Below are positions 10,711 to 22,689 of a stretch of DNA of 64,000 bases, one piece after another (positions within the stretch are counted from its first letter, which is position 1; each line of letters opens with the position of its first letter). The stretch spans positions 2,368,580 through 2,432,579 of the forward strand of contig JAQFVV010006215.1 in NCBI GenBank assembly GCA_028023455.1, written 5' to 3'. Source of the stretch: Epiperipatus broadwayi. Its lineage: Eukaryota; Onychophora; Udeonychophora; Euonychophora; Peripatidae. The notes below the pieces were generated by a model. It did not search any database, had not been told where the DNA came from, and worked only from the letters and a program-made list of their open reading frames with translations. Made by a program: the position numbers and the translations under genes.

Positions 10711-10910
10711 AACAAGGCAAAACTCTCCATACAGTAGTGCCACCCTGTGCCAACCAGAGTAATCAATGGATGCCAGAAGGCTTGTGCATAAAATCCCTAC
10801 TAATGCCTACTCATCCAATATCCCCAGACTAGTTTCTGGCTTTTGGCCTTCGTCAGTGAGGAGCTTTGGATCTGAGAGCACTGCACCTAGATCTTAGGAT
10901 CATGTGATGA
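10711..10910 (-). repeat. Family K repeat
   Basis: Minus-oriented copy running from AACAAGGCAAAACTCTCC through AGTAATCAATGGATGCCAG, CCAGACTAGTTTCTGG and GGCCTTCGTCAGTGAGGAG to GCACCTAGATCTTAGGAT. The order mirrors the plus copies at 11.6 kb. Confidence 0.8.
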
Positions 10911-11604
10911 AAAAAAATATTAGTGTATGGACAATTAATAATACTTTAAGTACTCATTGTTATTATGAAGGATGATAATTTAAACTACCTGCTACTCATT
11001 TATAAACATAATATACTATCAATGTTGCTATTCACATCCAGTCTAAGGTTTAAATGTTTGTGTGCATAAAAATAGTAGATAATCCTTTTGAAATATTCCT
11101 TTTAATTAAGAAAATTAATTTTAAATGTTGATACCTCTCTATCTAGTGCAATATTATCAACAACAATCATAATAGATATAATTTAAACATGTCTGTATTT
11201 GTATTTATATTGTAATACCAATGTAAATAATATTCAACAATACAATGAATCTAAAAGATTCCTTTTTTTTTAATCAATAATAAATTTATAGACATGTTTG
11301 CATTGAAACATATAATATAAATACAAATTCAATATTTAAAACACATGAATAATAGCATTTTGTTTTAATATACAATTTATATAATCCATAGCTATGAAAT
11401 TTTTTTCAGAAGTTTCTAAGGTTCCTTTTCAAACAATGATATTGTTAATATAATAATTAGATAGTGTAAAATAATAAAACGTTTAAAACAAAATGTAAAG
11501 AAGTAAATAAAATATATTTTTCTTTAAATGCGATGAAGAGCCTTTCTTTTTAAAAACATTAAAAATTTTAAACAGTATAACAGCAACTTTATTTCTCCTT
11601 CCTT
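10911..11604. other. AT-rich DNA, nothing recognised
   Basis: No coding region, RNA gene or known repeat seen on either strand. Confidence 0.5.
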
Positions 11605-12325
11605 TGTTTTGTAGTTAAGTAGAGATAAAAGGTGGCTGCTGGAGGGTTACATTAGATCCTAAGATCTAGGTGTAGATCCAAGGCTCCTCACTGACGAAGG
11701 CCACAAACCAGAAACTAGTCTGGGGATATTGGATGAGTAGGCCTAAATGAGGATTTTATGCACAAGCCTTCTGGCATCTGGCTTGTACTGAGTGGCAATA
11801 CTGTATGGAGAGATTTGCCTGTTCGAATAACAGTTATGAGCAAGCATAAGAAATGGTGATCATGTGATGTTTATTGGCTTAAAATCAATCCTGCTTAATA
11901 GGATAGTGGTAGCTATGGTTATTAAAGAACCAAAGACACCAAAATGTATAGGTACTGAACTGAGTTCAGACCTATATGACTATATAAGCTAATGAGCTTG
12001 GATTGAAAATATTTTTGTGTTTTCAATTTAAGACTCATAGTTTTGTAGTTAAGTAAGATAAAAGGTGGCTGCTGAAGGGTTAAATTCGATCCTAAGTTCT
12101 AGGTGCAGTGCTCTCAGATCCAAGGCTCTTCACTGACGAAGGCCACAAGCCAGAAACTAGTCTGGGGATATTGAATGAGTAGACATTAGATGGGATTTTA
12201 TGCACAAGCATTCTGGCATCCATTGATTACTCTGGCTCGTACTGAGTGGCAATACTGTATGGAGAGTTTTGCCTGTTTGAATAACAGTTATAAGCAAGCA
12301 TAAGAAATGGTGATCATGAGATGAA
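11605..12325 (+). repeat. Tandem dimer of family K (~423-bp period)
   Basis: The block TTTTGTAGTTAAGTA-(GA)-GATAAAAGGTGGCTGCTG occurs at about 11612 and again at about 12035. It is followed both times by AGATCTAGGTG- or TTCTAGGTGCAGTGCTCTC-like DNA, CACTGACGAAGGCCACAA, CCAGAAACTAGTCTGGGG, TTTTATGCACAAGC, CATTGATTAC or its deleted form, and GAGTGGCAATACTGTATGG, ending at AAGAAATGGTGATCATG. The DNA between the two copies (11880-12030) recurs in the 13.9-16.4 kb cluster, so the repeat unit is about 420 bp. No ORF and no obvious pol III boxes. Confidence 0.8.
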
Positions 12326-13334
12326 AAAATACTTATTTACTAAGTAAGAAACACTTTAGAGAAAGGCTTTAACCTTCCTATGAACTTTATGTGAGAAATT
12401 GCAACCAGAAATTTTATGCAATCTGCTTCATATATTTTATTTTTTAAGGATAATCACATGATCATAATTTTATATTGCATTTAAATTGATCGCATAATAT
12501 TAAACACTTACCAGGCAACGCAGAGATAATGATAATGTTATTTTAAACATTACATTACTGACAGTTCTTAAAAATGTTAAGCTTATCACATTTTTTCTTA
12601 GCTCATTAATGAACTGAGACTATAATTAACTTAACTTTGCAAATTACATGACCAATTTAAGCATAATTTTAAATGATGATTGGGTTTAAATATTCTGACA
12701 TTAAAAATAATATATATATTACAGGAAACCACCTACACATAAATTTAGTTCTGATTACTATTTCATAGCAGGGATCGTATTTAGATATTAGCATACTTGA
12801 CAAAAATAGATTGTAGATTAAACAAAAATAGCAATAAAATCAGCCGTTTATTTCATATAAAGTAGTTGCTAACAATAATAAAGTTTGAATTTGCAGTAGA
12901 ATATTGAAATGAAAATTCTTATTCATTTTCAGTGCATTTATTATATATATATATATGAATGCATTTCAGATCTTTTTCATAATAAGCAAATGTGTACATA
13001 AGACAATAAATGCTGTATTTCAGAATCGTTCTTTAATAGTATATGTATATACTGAAGATGAAAGCATATACTGTACCTGAATGTAATAAAAAACTTTTTT
13101 TAAAAGACCATTTTAAAATTCTCTTCCTTCACCATTTATGTTAGATTTACAAGCATATGTTTTTGTTGTTGTTATAATTATTAATTTATAAATAAACTTT
13201 CAATTTTTTGATTCATATGCATATTGGTTTGTTTAGTAATTTCCATATCTTTTTCTTTCATTGCAAAAATATTTATTATAAGCTTTAGTAACTATTAGAT
13301 GCTACAGTACTTTATAAATGCCTTTCCAGTACTG
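12326..13334. other. AT-rich DNA, nothing recognised
   Basis: No exon, RNA gene or identifiable transposon found. Confidence 0.5.
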
Positions 13335-13690
13335 TCCTATCTAATATCCCCAGATGAGTTTTTAACTTGCAGCTTTCATCAGTGAGAAGATTTGGATCTG
13401 GACCTTTAGAATCTAATGCACCTTCCTTCTAACATTGTTTACTTTTCTGTTTTATTATCAAGTTATCATCCCAAATTAAAGAAAAACAATATAAATGCTT
13501 TCAATTTAAGCCAATTTACCTGTATTGTTCATATACATCAGAAACCAATTCAGTAACTATATATTATGGTGTTTTTAATTTTTTAACAATTATAGGCATT
13601 ACTACCCTGTGATCAGAATTGGTATAAAAATGATAAAATATCACAACTCTATCATATGATGCCATCTTAAACTACTGTTCTTCAGCATCA
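13335..13690 (-). repeat. Family K copy, diverged
   Basis: Minus-oriented relics: TATCTAATATCCCCAGA, a GTTTTTAACTTGCAGCTTTCATCAGTGAG stretch, AATCTAATGCACC, then the distal family segment (CAATTTAAGCCAATTTACC, ATCAGAATTGGTATAAAAAT) to a TATCATATGATG-like terminus. Confidence 0.6.
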
Positions 13691-13740
13691 TTACTAAGTT
13701 ATTTAATATATTAAATTTATTAAACGCTAGCAGATGATCT

Positions 13741-13908
13741 AATAATAATGTGAAAGGCTAAAACCTTCGACAGAAGTGTCTTAAAAATGCTTATGTGACA
13801 GCCAATCAGATGTAATAATGACTGCAGTCATTATTACATCTAACTGGCTATCACATAAGCATTTTTAAGGCACTTCTGTTGAAGGTTTTAGCCTTTCATA
13901 TTATTATG
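13741..13908. mobile_element. Near-perfect palindromic MITE, centre CTGCAG
   Basis: Arms of about 84 bp (13741-13824 and 13825-13908) meet without a loop at GACTGCAGTC. AGGCTAAAACCTTC pairs with GAAGGTTTTAGCCT, and ATGCTTATGTGACAGCCA with TGGCTATCACATAAGCAT. Only scattered mismatches. It lies within the family K cluster and could form a long hairpin. Confidence 0.8.
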
Positions 13909-13914
13909 TGTTTA

Positions 13915-16400
13915 ATAAATCCTTATCCAATATTCCCGGACTAGTTCCTAGCTTATGATTTTAATCAGTGAAATAGAATAGTGCACCAGACATTTAGGAG
14001 CAATTTTTTATTTCAGTGTGTCAATTTAAAGTTACTTTATTGATTTTATACCAATCCAAATCTTAGCCATATGAAAGATACCTACAGTTGTTAAAAACTA
14101 AAGACATTATATTATATAGATACTGTACCAATTTCAGATCTATAAGACTGCACAGACAAATTGGCTTACATTGAAAACATTTACATGATTTCCAAGCTTG
14201 ATAGTAAAATAGAGAAGTAAAAAATGGCTGCTAGTAGAAATATGCACTATATCCAAAATATCCAGGTTAACCATTCCAAGATCCTCAAAATTCCTCATTT
14301 ATGAAAGCCATAAGCTAGAAACTAGTCTGGAGAATTGGATAGGATGGCATTAGACAGGGATTTATTAAGCACTATCATCTATTATTTACACAAGTTCACT
14401 TTAACAGTAGCAAACCATACGGCCACCCAGTGCAAGCCATAGAAATCAATGACTGCTTTCAGATCTATAAGACTGCACAGACAAATTGGCTTAGATTGAA
14501 AACATTTATGATTTCCAAGCTTGATAATAAAAAAAAGAAATAAAAGATGGCTGCTAGAAGAAAGATGCATTATATCCAAAAGATCCAAGTTCACTGTTTC
14601 AAGATCGAAGGCCATAAGCTAGAAACTAATCTGGAGAATTGGAAAGGACGGCATTAGACAAGGATTTATTAAGCACTATCATCTGGCATCTATTATTTAC
14701 ACAAGTTTACTTTACAGTATGTGATGTGATGTATTGTGGCTTCTCCTTAAATGAAGTCAAGAATATCTCAGCAAACTCTTCATACCGTAGTGCCACTCAG
14801 TGCAAGCTTTAGTAATCAATGGATGCAGGTACATTTGTACATAAAATTCCTATCTAGTGCCTACTCATCCAATATGCCCAGACTAGTTTCCTACTTGTGA
14901 CTTTCATCAGTGCGGAGCTTTGGATTTGACATCACTGCATCTAGATCTAAGGATCTAATGCAACCCTCCAGCAGCCTTCTTTTACCTCTTTGGTTAACTA
15001 TAAAGTTAGAAGCTCAAGATTAAAACATTTTACTGTTTTCAATCCAAGCTCATTCTCCTGTATAATCATATAGATCTGAACCCAGTTCAGCATCTAAACA
15101 TTTGTGTCCTTGATTTATTAAAATCCAGTCATCTTCCCATAGGCAGGAATAGTATAAAAACCACCAAATATCACATGATCATCATTTCCTATGTTTACAT
15201 AAGCTGTTATTATCAGTAGCAACCCCCCCCCATTCAGTAATGCCATCCAGTACCAGTAAAAGATGGCTGTTGGAGGGTACATTAAATCCTTAGATCTGGA
15301 TGCAGTGCTCTAAGATTCAAAGCTCCTCAATGATGAAATCCACAAGCTAGGAACTAGCCTGGGTATATTGGATGAGTAGGCACTAGATGGGGATTTTATA
15401 TACAAATCCTCCAGCATCCATTGACTACTAAAGCTAGCACTGAGTGACCCTACTGTATAAAGATTTTGTAATTGCTTAGTGATCAGATGATGTTTTGGGG
15501 TATGATAGTGACTGTAGTTTTTGATAAACCAAGAACAGCAAAATGTATAAATGCTGAAATAGGTTCAGATCTATATGTCTATACAGAATAATGAGCTTGA
15601 ATTGAAAACATTAAGGTGTTTTGTCTTGAGATCTGAGCTTTATTGTTAACTAAATAGGTAAAAGATGGCTGCTGGGGGATTGCATTACATCCTTAGATCT
15701 AGGTCCAGTGCTCTCAGATCCAAGACTCACTGATGAAAGCCACAGACTAGAATTAGTTAGGGGACATTGGATGAGTAAGCACTAAATGGGGATTTTATGC
15801 ACAAACTTTCCTGCATTCAATGATTACTAAGGCTTGCACTGAGTGGCACTACTATATACAGGAGAGTTTTCTACTGCTAATAATAGTTTGCGTAAGCATA
15901 GAAAATGGTGATCATGCATACTTTGTGGCATAATAGATAGTGAAAAAAAAATTGTTTCTTGCCAAAGGATAGAGATGACTCTGTTATTAAAAACTAAGGA
16001 CACCATAATATAGACATACTGAATTACTTTGAGATTTATAGGACTATACTAGAAAGTTGTCTTAGATTGAAAACATTCATATATTTTCCAATTGGAGCTG
16101 TTAGCTTATTAGTAAAATAGAAAAGTAAAAAAAAATTATTAGAAGGAAGGTATATTAGATCCTGAAGACCTACATTTATTATTCTAAAATCCAAAGCTCC
16201 TCACTGACGAAAGCTATAAGATAGAAACTAGTATGGGGATATTGCAGAGTGCAGCTATAGATAGAGTTTTATTAAGCATTATCATCTGGCATCTATTAGT
16301 TATTAAAATTTACATTAAGTAGTGTAACAATAGTGAAAGATAAAAAAGTATTCTCCTGAACAGCAATGAGCAAGTCGGAATCATGTGATAGTCTTGCGAA
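13915..16400. repeat. Cluster of family K repeats in both orientations
   Basis: Successive units: a short minus fragment (about 13915-14010), plus (about 14040-14400), plus (about 14455-14720), minus (about 14770-15210), plus (about 15225-15510), plus (about 15510-15910) and plus (about 15930-16400). Start blocks of the type AAAAGATGGCTGCTGGAGG occur at about 14205, 14535, 15258, 15656 and 16112, giving spacings of roughly 320-460 bp. Each unit has the CACTGA-GAAAGCC / AGAAACTAG core. The copies differ by many substitutions and deletions, so the array is old. No ORF survives. Confidence 0.75.
14721..14770 (-). mobile_element. LINE 3' tail fragment, reverse orientation
   Basis: TGATGTGATGTATTGTGGCT, then TCTCCTTAAATGAAGTCAAG and AATATCTCAGCAA is the inverse complement of the 3' end of the 17.2-19.8 kb LINE. 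It adjoins a family K repeat without a gap. Confidence 0.75.
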
Positions 16401-17210
16401 TTCCCAGATATCTGAAAAAAGTTAATTTAATTCAAATAATAATTATTTGATTTTTATGAGCATGTTAATTACTTATAGAAACAAATCAATATCTTTTTAG
16501 AAAATCTATCTTGCTCAAAGTTTAGTGTTAGCTACTTTCTACATCAAATGCTCTCCACCCTCTTCTCTTTGCTATTTAGACTAACTATGCTAAGTGACAT
16601 CTTAGCCATTTTAATTAACTATTACTTAAGAGACAGGTTTGCTGATTTTTATACTAAATTTTGCTTAGATCATTAATTAAACACACTGACATAAATGTAC
16701 TGACCAATGGTAAGACTTCTTTTTTACCTTTTGGCTTTCATTACTGTCTAGAAATTTTTCTAACAATTTCTACATGATAGGAAATTAAAATGGATTTGAA
16801 CACAGACTTTCAAGATCCATAGTCATCCAAATCTACCCAATATAATTGATACACATGATCAAATACATGTGAAAAAGATAAACGATTTCCAATATATGTA
16901 TTTCAAGATGAAAGCACTCATCACTTGGTCCAGAGCATAATCTTCCACAACATATATAATCTGTACACGATCTCTATTAAGATAGTAAATCTACACACAT
17001 TTTAATGGACAGGCTTCAATCCTCTCCCCTCTCCAGCCATCCATATCATTGAAAATCTGATGATGGAATGCTCAAAGCCCTTGATGATGTCAACATTAGA
17101 GTCATATCCATGTTGACCTTAAGTCAATCTGACCCTCATATGTAGTTATCTTAATAAGTCCATTTAAATACATTATACTTGTATTTCAATGTGATAGGAA
17201 ATTGTTTTCT
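16401..17210. other. AT-rich DNA, nothing recognised
   Basis: Stretch between the family K cluster and the truncated start of the LINE. No exon or repeat identified. Confidence 0.45.
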
Positions 17211-19659
17211 CACCAGGTGAAACTTATCCCTAAGAAAGTATGGTGTGGTGAAATAGAAAAAGTGGCAAATAGGATTTTAGTCGAGAATATGCAGAAGAAT
17301 AAAAGTAATAAAAAAATGAGAATTAGTAAGGGTGTAAAAGAGAGGAAAGAAGCATGCAGAGAATATAAGGGTGCTATTAAGAATAAAGAAAGTGAAAATG
17401 ATATTAATGCTAAATGGGGAAAGTACTTAGAAAAGAAGAAGCTAGCTAAAATGGATAATTATAGAGAGAGAATGAAGTTAAATAGTAAATTGTTGGAGGA
17501 TATTAATAAAAGTGGAAGAGATGGGAATAAAAAATTTTGGAATTACATTAAAAGGAGAAATGTAGGGGAAAGAGAGATAGTATTAATAGATGGTGAGGGA
17601 ATAGAATGTAGCTCTAGAAGTGAACTAGAGAAAATCTTAAATAGATATATAATGAATATAGAAAAGATGTTAGATGTGAAGGAATTAGTGATAGAAAACA
17701 TGAAAGCAGTTAGTAATGGGAATATTAGGTTCACAAAAAATGAACTGAATGAGGCAGGGAAGAGATTGAAAAGTGGAAAGGGCAGCAGAGATGGTAATGA
17801 ATTTAGGGCATAGAGCAAAAGCAAAGTTATTATCATGTTTTAATAAGATGGCACAGAAGACAGTTTTTCCGGAAAGTTGGAGTAATACAAGAATAAGATT
17901 ATTATTTAAAGGAAAGGGTAAAGATCATTAAATAAATATAGACCGATAGCAGTAACATCAGTTTTATATAAAGTTTTTGCATATGGAAGAGAATAATGTA
18001 GTGGGGGAAATGCAAGGAGATTTTAGGTCAGATAGGCGTATAGGAGATAGTTTGTTTGTAGTTACACAACTTACGGAGATGAATAGGAATTCAGGTAGAT
18101 TGTTATATATGAGTTTTATAGATATAGAGAAAGCATATGATAGAGTAAATAGAAATAGATTACGGGTAAGATTAGCCAATTTGGGAATGGATGAAGCTTC
18201 AGTAAATATTATTAAGAAATTATATGAAAATAATTATTATACTTACCAATTAGGGGATATAAAATCAGTTAGTTAAAAATTTGGGGTGGGATTAAGGCAA
18301 GGATGCCCTATGTCACTGATTTTGTTTTTGTTGTTTTTGAGTGAAATGGAGAAAGCAATAGAAAGACTAGGAAGAGGGGTAGAGATACCGTTAATAGGTG
18401 GCAAAGGAGTATATACTTTGTCGGGTCTTTTTTTTGCGGATATCCTTTTATATGCAGAAAGAAGAGAAGATATGGATATTATGTTGAGGACATGTGCAAG
18501 GGTGGTTAAAGAGATGGGGATTAAATTTAGTGAAGAAAAATCAAATATAATGATGGTTAATACTGGGGAAAGAAAGGATGTAGATTTTTTATTGGGGGAT
18601 ATAAAATTAAGTGTGGTGGATAGATATAGGTATTTGGGAATCATCTTATGTAATCAGGAAAATTGCTTGGATGAATGGGAGAAAAAATTGGTAAATGAAG
18701 CAAAGAAAAGAAAGGGTTTGGTAAAGAAACTAACAGTATTTTCATATAATAAATATGATGTACCTAGAATTGTATGGAAGGGAGTTGCAGTAGCAGGGTT
18801 AACATATGGTAATGATGCATTATGTGTTAGTAAAAGGATTTTAGATTATTTAGAGAAAGTACAAAGGGAAGTAGGAAGACATGCATTAGATGCAGAGGTG
18901 TGGACAGCAAAGGAAGCAATTCAAGGAGAAATGGGATGGTCAAGTTTCTATATGAGAGATGCAAAAAGTAAAATGAAAATGGATGGTAGGTTGCAGTTTA
19001 TGGATAATAAATGAATAGCCAAAATAGTGTTTAATTGGGTTATGAGTAAAGGGCAAGTAACAAGATGGGTGAGAAAGGTAATGCGGTATGCAAAAGATTT
19101 GGATAAAGAATTTATATCGGTATACGTGTATAAAAGATGGGATGATTGTGTTAGGAGGATTTTTGAGTGTTGTAGTGGTAAGGAATGGGATAAAAGAATG
19201 GAAGCATTAATAAAAAATGGGGAGTTGGAGAGATGGAGTAGTATGGAGGGTAAGAAGAGTTTAAATATATATAGAAGTAAACGGAATATTGGAAGCGAGT
19301 TAACTTATGATAATAGTAAGGAAAGTAGTTTATTGTTTAAGGCTTGAACAGGATCTTTAGCAACAAGAGAATATACATGTAAATGGAAAACTATGGGTGA
19401 TTTAGCGTGCAAATTATGTAAGGAAGGTAGAGAAAATATTAGGCATCTATTGATTGAATGTAAATGCTTGAAAGCAGAAAGGGTACAGATAATGAAGTTA
19501 TGGGAGAATAGGTATGAACAAAGTGACTATACAGAAAGTGAGTTATTAGCTTTTATGCTGGGTTTGCGAAAAGATAAGGGGGATTTAGATTTAAAGGCCA
19601 TAGAGTTGACAAAGATCATGTTGTGGAAATGGGATGGGGCAGAATATGGGAAGACTTAG
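17211..19659 (+). pseudogene. LINE reverse transcriptase ORF, broken
   Basis: 17211-17813 encodes a Lys/Glu-rich pre-RT region. The frame then breaks, and fragments RLLFKGKGKDH and RPIAVTSVLYKVFA (about 17890-17975) mark the start of RT. MSFIDIEKAYDRV (the F/Y-D catalytic motif) lies at about 18110-18150, GLRQGCPMS from 18289, and the FADD box is FADI at about 18432-18443, so the second catalytic Asp is lost. A stop at 18274-18276 splits the RT. MRDAKSKMKMDGR, WVMSKGQVTRWVRKVMRYAK and a C-terminal CKLCKEGRENIRHLLIECKC Cys-His motif (about 19404-19470) follow, with stops near 19012 and 19345. In intact LINEs this protein nicks the target and copies RNA in place. This copy cannot. Confidence 0.85.
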
Positions 19660-19765
19660 AGTGGGGAATGGAAAATAAGGTGGCTAACAGGTTTATCTGG
19701 GCATAGTTGCTGAGATATTCTTGACTTCGTTTAAGAAGAAGCCAAATACATCACATCACATGCTG
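17211..19765 (+). mobile_element. 5'-truncated non-LTR retrotransposon (LINE), best copy
   Basis: Spans the pre-RT region, RT, the C-terminal domain and the 3' tail. The endonuclease half is missing, as expected from 5' truncation in target-primed reverse transcription. The tail ends in ACATCACATCACAT rather than poly(A). Other copies of the same 3' end lie at 2975-3060, 14721-14770, 21105-22500 and 43914-44830. Clade not assigned. Confidence 0.85.
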
Positions 19766-21104
19766 GACTTTTAATCAAAATCATTGATTCCCTCTTTACT
19801 CGGAATTGTTAAAGTTATCTCAATAAATTACTAAATATAATTGAATAATGTGAATGAAGAAAAACTTTAAATTATAAATTTGTTGTTTCTTCTGCCAACT
19901 ATTATAAAGAAAAAAGAAAAAAAATGATTATTTTATATGTAACACTTGTCTTTTTATACGAAAATAAGAATTAAAGCTGTTTTCAATCTCCTCCACTCCT
20001 GTTTTTTTTGTTTTGTTACTAATATGTAATTGATCTCTTTCTTACGAGTTTAAATAAAACGAGAATAATTTTATTTAATATATTTCTGTTATATGAGTAC
20101 GTGTATTACAAAATAATCATGTAACAAATAAAGAAGTTTGCTATATCTTCTAATTAATACATGCATATACAAATGCAATTCAAGTTTAAACCATCAAACA
20201 TACTTATGTACATATGAAGTGTCCACTCTCTTGCGCACAATTCATAGTAATAATTCAAATTTCTGTGTAGTATATTATGCACGCATATAAAAAAAATGTC
20301 ACTTCTATCGTCATTGTCCTACGAAAATAATTATCACTGTTTAATCATTCGAAGAATTAAAAATTGCATTCAGTTAATTAAAAATTAAATTGTGAGCAAA
20401 AAAATGTTTCTAAGATATTGAATCAATAGTATTATGCCAAATTAATTTGCCGAAACGTTAAACAATAGTTCTTAAAATAACTGCGCAATATTTTTTTTAT
20501 TATTAAAAATGGTAAATAAGAAATGTTTTTAATTAAATATCAAAAACAGTTCATAAACTTATGCTGCCATTGTTCATAAACTTACCGGATTCAAGCAAAC
20601 AGTAAACCCACCTAACTTCCGTGATTAATTCACAGATCGAAGGTCATATTATACGGCAAATGTACTTTTTAAAAATCTCTTCAGGTCTAGCTGTATTTAA
20701 CTTTTGAGACGAATTTCTTGCACTTAATGAAGCATTCACTAAACAACATTATATAAATACAGAATTACAAAATCAAATATTTAGGACGAACTAATTTTAT
20801 TTGAAATTATTCAATCACTGTATAAAGGGAAACACAGGCTTATTATATATACACCTGTGCATATATATGTAATATATAGTAATTTCAAACAGAAGCAAAC
20901 TACTGTTATTGAAATATATAATGGATAATTAATTTGCGGAAATTTATACATATACAATTTTCTTGAACTTGGAAAATTAATGTAACTTACCATAATTTAC
21001 TAGCAAATAGTATAAAAAATAAAAAAATTATTTTTGAGCTTAAACGTTACATGAAGCATCTTTCGCCGCTAGAGTTCACTAAAGTTTAACAAACATTAAA
21101 AGTA
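19766..21104. other. AT-rich DNA, nothing recognised
   Basis: No repeat or exon recognised on either strand. The 60-codon minus ORF at 20811-20993 is low-complexity and has no recognisable motif. Confidence 0.45.
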
Positions 21105-22030
21105 ATGCGGTATGCAAAGGATTTGGATAAAGAATTTATATCAGTATAAATAGTCAAAACAAGAGTCGTGATCACATGACCTTATACTCTTGAGCTTGTA
21201 AGTTATAAACAATGAAGATTGCCAATTCCTCAACAAGCTTTGTGATAAATGCTTAGCTAGAGAAAGCATTTAAAATATCTCTGTCAAGACCCCCTCCCCC
21301 AAACCTCTGACCATGGTTTCGTTCACTGGCACTCCTCAGAGAGGTGCTAGGATAGGTTCAGACATTATATCAGTATACGTGTATAAAAGGTGGAATGATT
21401 GTATTAGAAGGATTGTTGAATATTATAGTGGTAAGGCATGGGATAAAAGAATAGATGCATTAATAAAGAATAGGGAGTTGGAGAGATGTAGAACTAGTAT
21501 GGAGAGTAAAAAGAGTTTAAATATGCTGTATATAGAAGTAAATGGAACATTGGGTACGAATTAATTTATGATAATAGTAAGGAAAGTAGCTTATTGTTTA
21601 AGGCTCGAACAGGATCTTTTAGCAACAAAAGAATATACATGTAAATGGAAAAATATGGTGATTTAGTTTGCAAATTATGTAAGGAAGATATAGAAAATAT
21701 TAGGCATCTGTTTATTGAATGTAAATGCTTGAAAGCAGAAAGGGTACAAATAATGAAGTTATGGGAGAATAAATATGAACAAAGTGATTATACAGAAAGT
21801 GGGTTATTGGTTTTTATGCTGGGTTTGGGAAAAGATAAGGAAGATTTAGATATAAAGGCCATAGAGTTGACAAAGATTATGTTGTGGAAATGGGATAGAG
21901 CAGATTATGGGAAAGCTTAGGGTGGGGAATGGAAGGGAAAGTAAAGTGGCTAACAGATTTCTTTGGGCATAGTTTGCTGAGAGATTCCTCACTCCATTTA
22001 AGGAGAAGTCACAGTACATCACATCACATA
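21105..22030 (+). mobile_element. LINE copy 2, 5'-truncated, interrupted by a SINE-like insertion
   Basis: Begins in AAAGTAATGCGGTATGCAAA (the MRYAKDLDKEF region), is interrupted at 21149-21364, then resumes with SVYVYKRWNDCIRRIVE, KAWDKRIDALIKN and, after frame breaks, the CKLCKEDIENIRHLFIECKC motif (21645-21920). The 3' tail with AGGAGAAGTCACAGTACATC ends at about 22030. Stops and frameshifts throughout. Confidence 0.85.
21149..21364. mobile_element. Family K-related SINE-like insertion with 13-bp target duplication
   Basis: The 216-bp insert is flanked by a perfect 13-bp direct repeat, TTATATCAGTATA (21136-21148 and 21365-21377). Removing the insert and one repeat restores the LINE sequence. 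It carries GTGATCACATGACC, AACAAGCTTTGTGATAAATGC and a TTTCGTTCACTGGCACTCCTCAG-type core shared with the arms of the 7.25-7.94 kb palindrome. A 13-bp target duplication points to LINE-style integration, that is, a SINE mobilised in trans, rather than to a cut-and-paste transposon. Confidence 0.85.
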
Positions 22031-22500
22031 AATGGAAAAAATATGGTTGATTTAGTCTGCAAATTGTGTAAGGAAGGCATAAAAAATATTAGGCATCTGT
22101 TAATTGAATGTAAATGCTTAAAAGCAGAAAGAGTACAAATAATGAAGTTATGGAAGAATAAATATGAACAAAGTGATTATACAGAAAGTGGGTTATTGTT
22201 TTTTATGCTGAGTTTGGGAAAAGATAGGGGATTTAAATATAAAGGCCATAAAGTTGACAAAGATTACATTGTGGAAATGGAATGAAGCAGATTATGGAAA
22301 AACTTAGGGTGGGAAATGGAAAGGGAAGGTAAAGTGGCTAACAGGTTTCTCTGGCTCATAGTTGATGAGAGATTCCTGTCTCTGTTTAAAGAGAAGTCAC
22401 AGTGCATGAGAGATTCCTGACTCTGTTTAAGAAGAAGTCACAGTGCATGAGAGATTCCTGACTCTGTTTAAGGAGAAGTCACAGTGCAGCACATCACATA
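22028..22500 (+). mobile_element. LINE copy 3, abutting copy 2, with triplicated 3' tail
   Basis: Starts directly at the CATCACAT tail of copy 2 with AAATGGAAAAAATATGG, then the CKLCKEGIKNIRHLLIECKC region. The 3' end holds three consecutive versions of the unit GAGATTCCTGACTCTGTTTAA-(GGAGAAGTCACAGTGCAT) (about 22368-22500) before the final CATCACAT. It is either a 5'-truncated insertion into the tail of copy 2 or an unequal tandem duplication. Confidence 0.8.
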
Positions 22501-22689
22501 CTATTTTATTTCTTAAGACTATAGTAAATAAATTGTTATTGCAGAGATATTTGACAAAATAGAGAAAGAACTATTTACAAAGTATTTTAAAAAATTTCAA
22601 ACAAATATTTATTTATGTTTGGAGATTATTGAAGGAAAATTATGTAAATTTAATTGTTGAGATTTCAAATAAAAAGATGCAGAATTCAC

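Noticed and set aside
17543-18644. Minus-strand ORFs at 17543-17836 and 18273-18644
   Set aside because: They are antisense shadows of the LINE RT ORF and have no motifs of their own.
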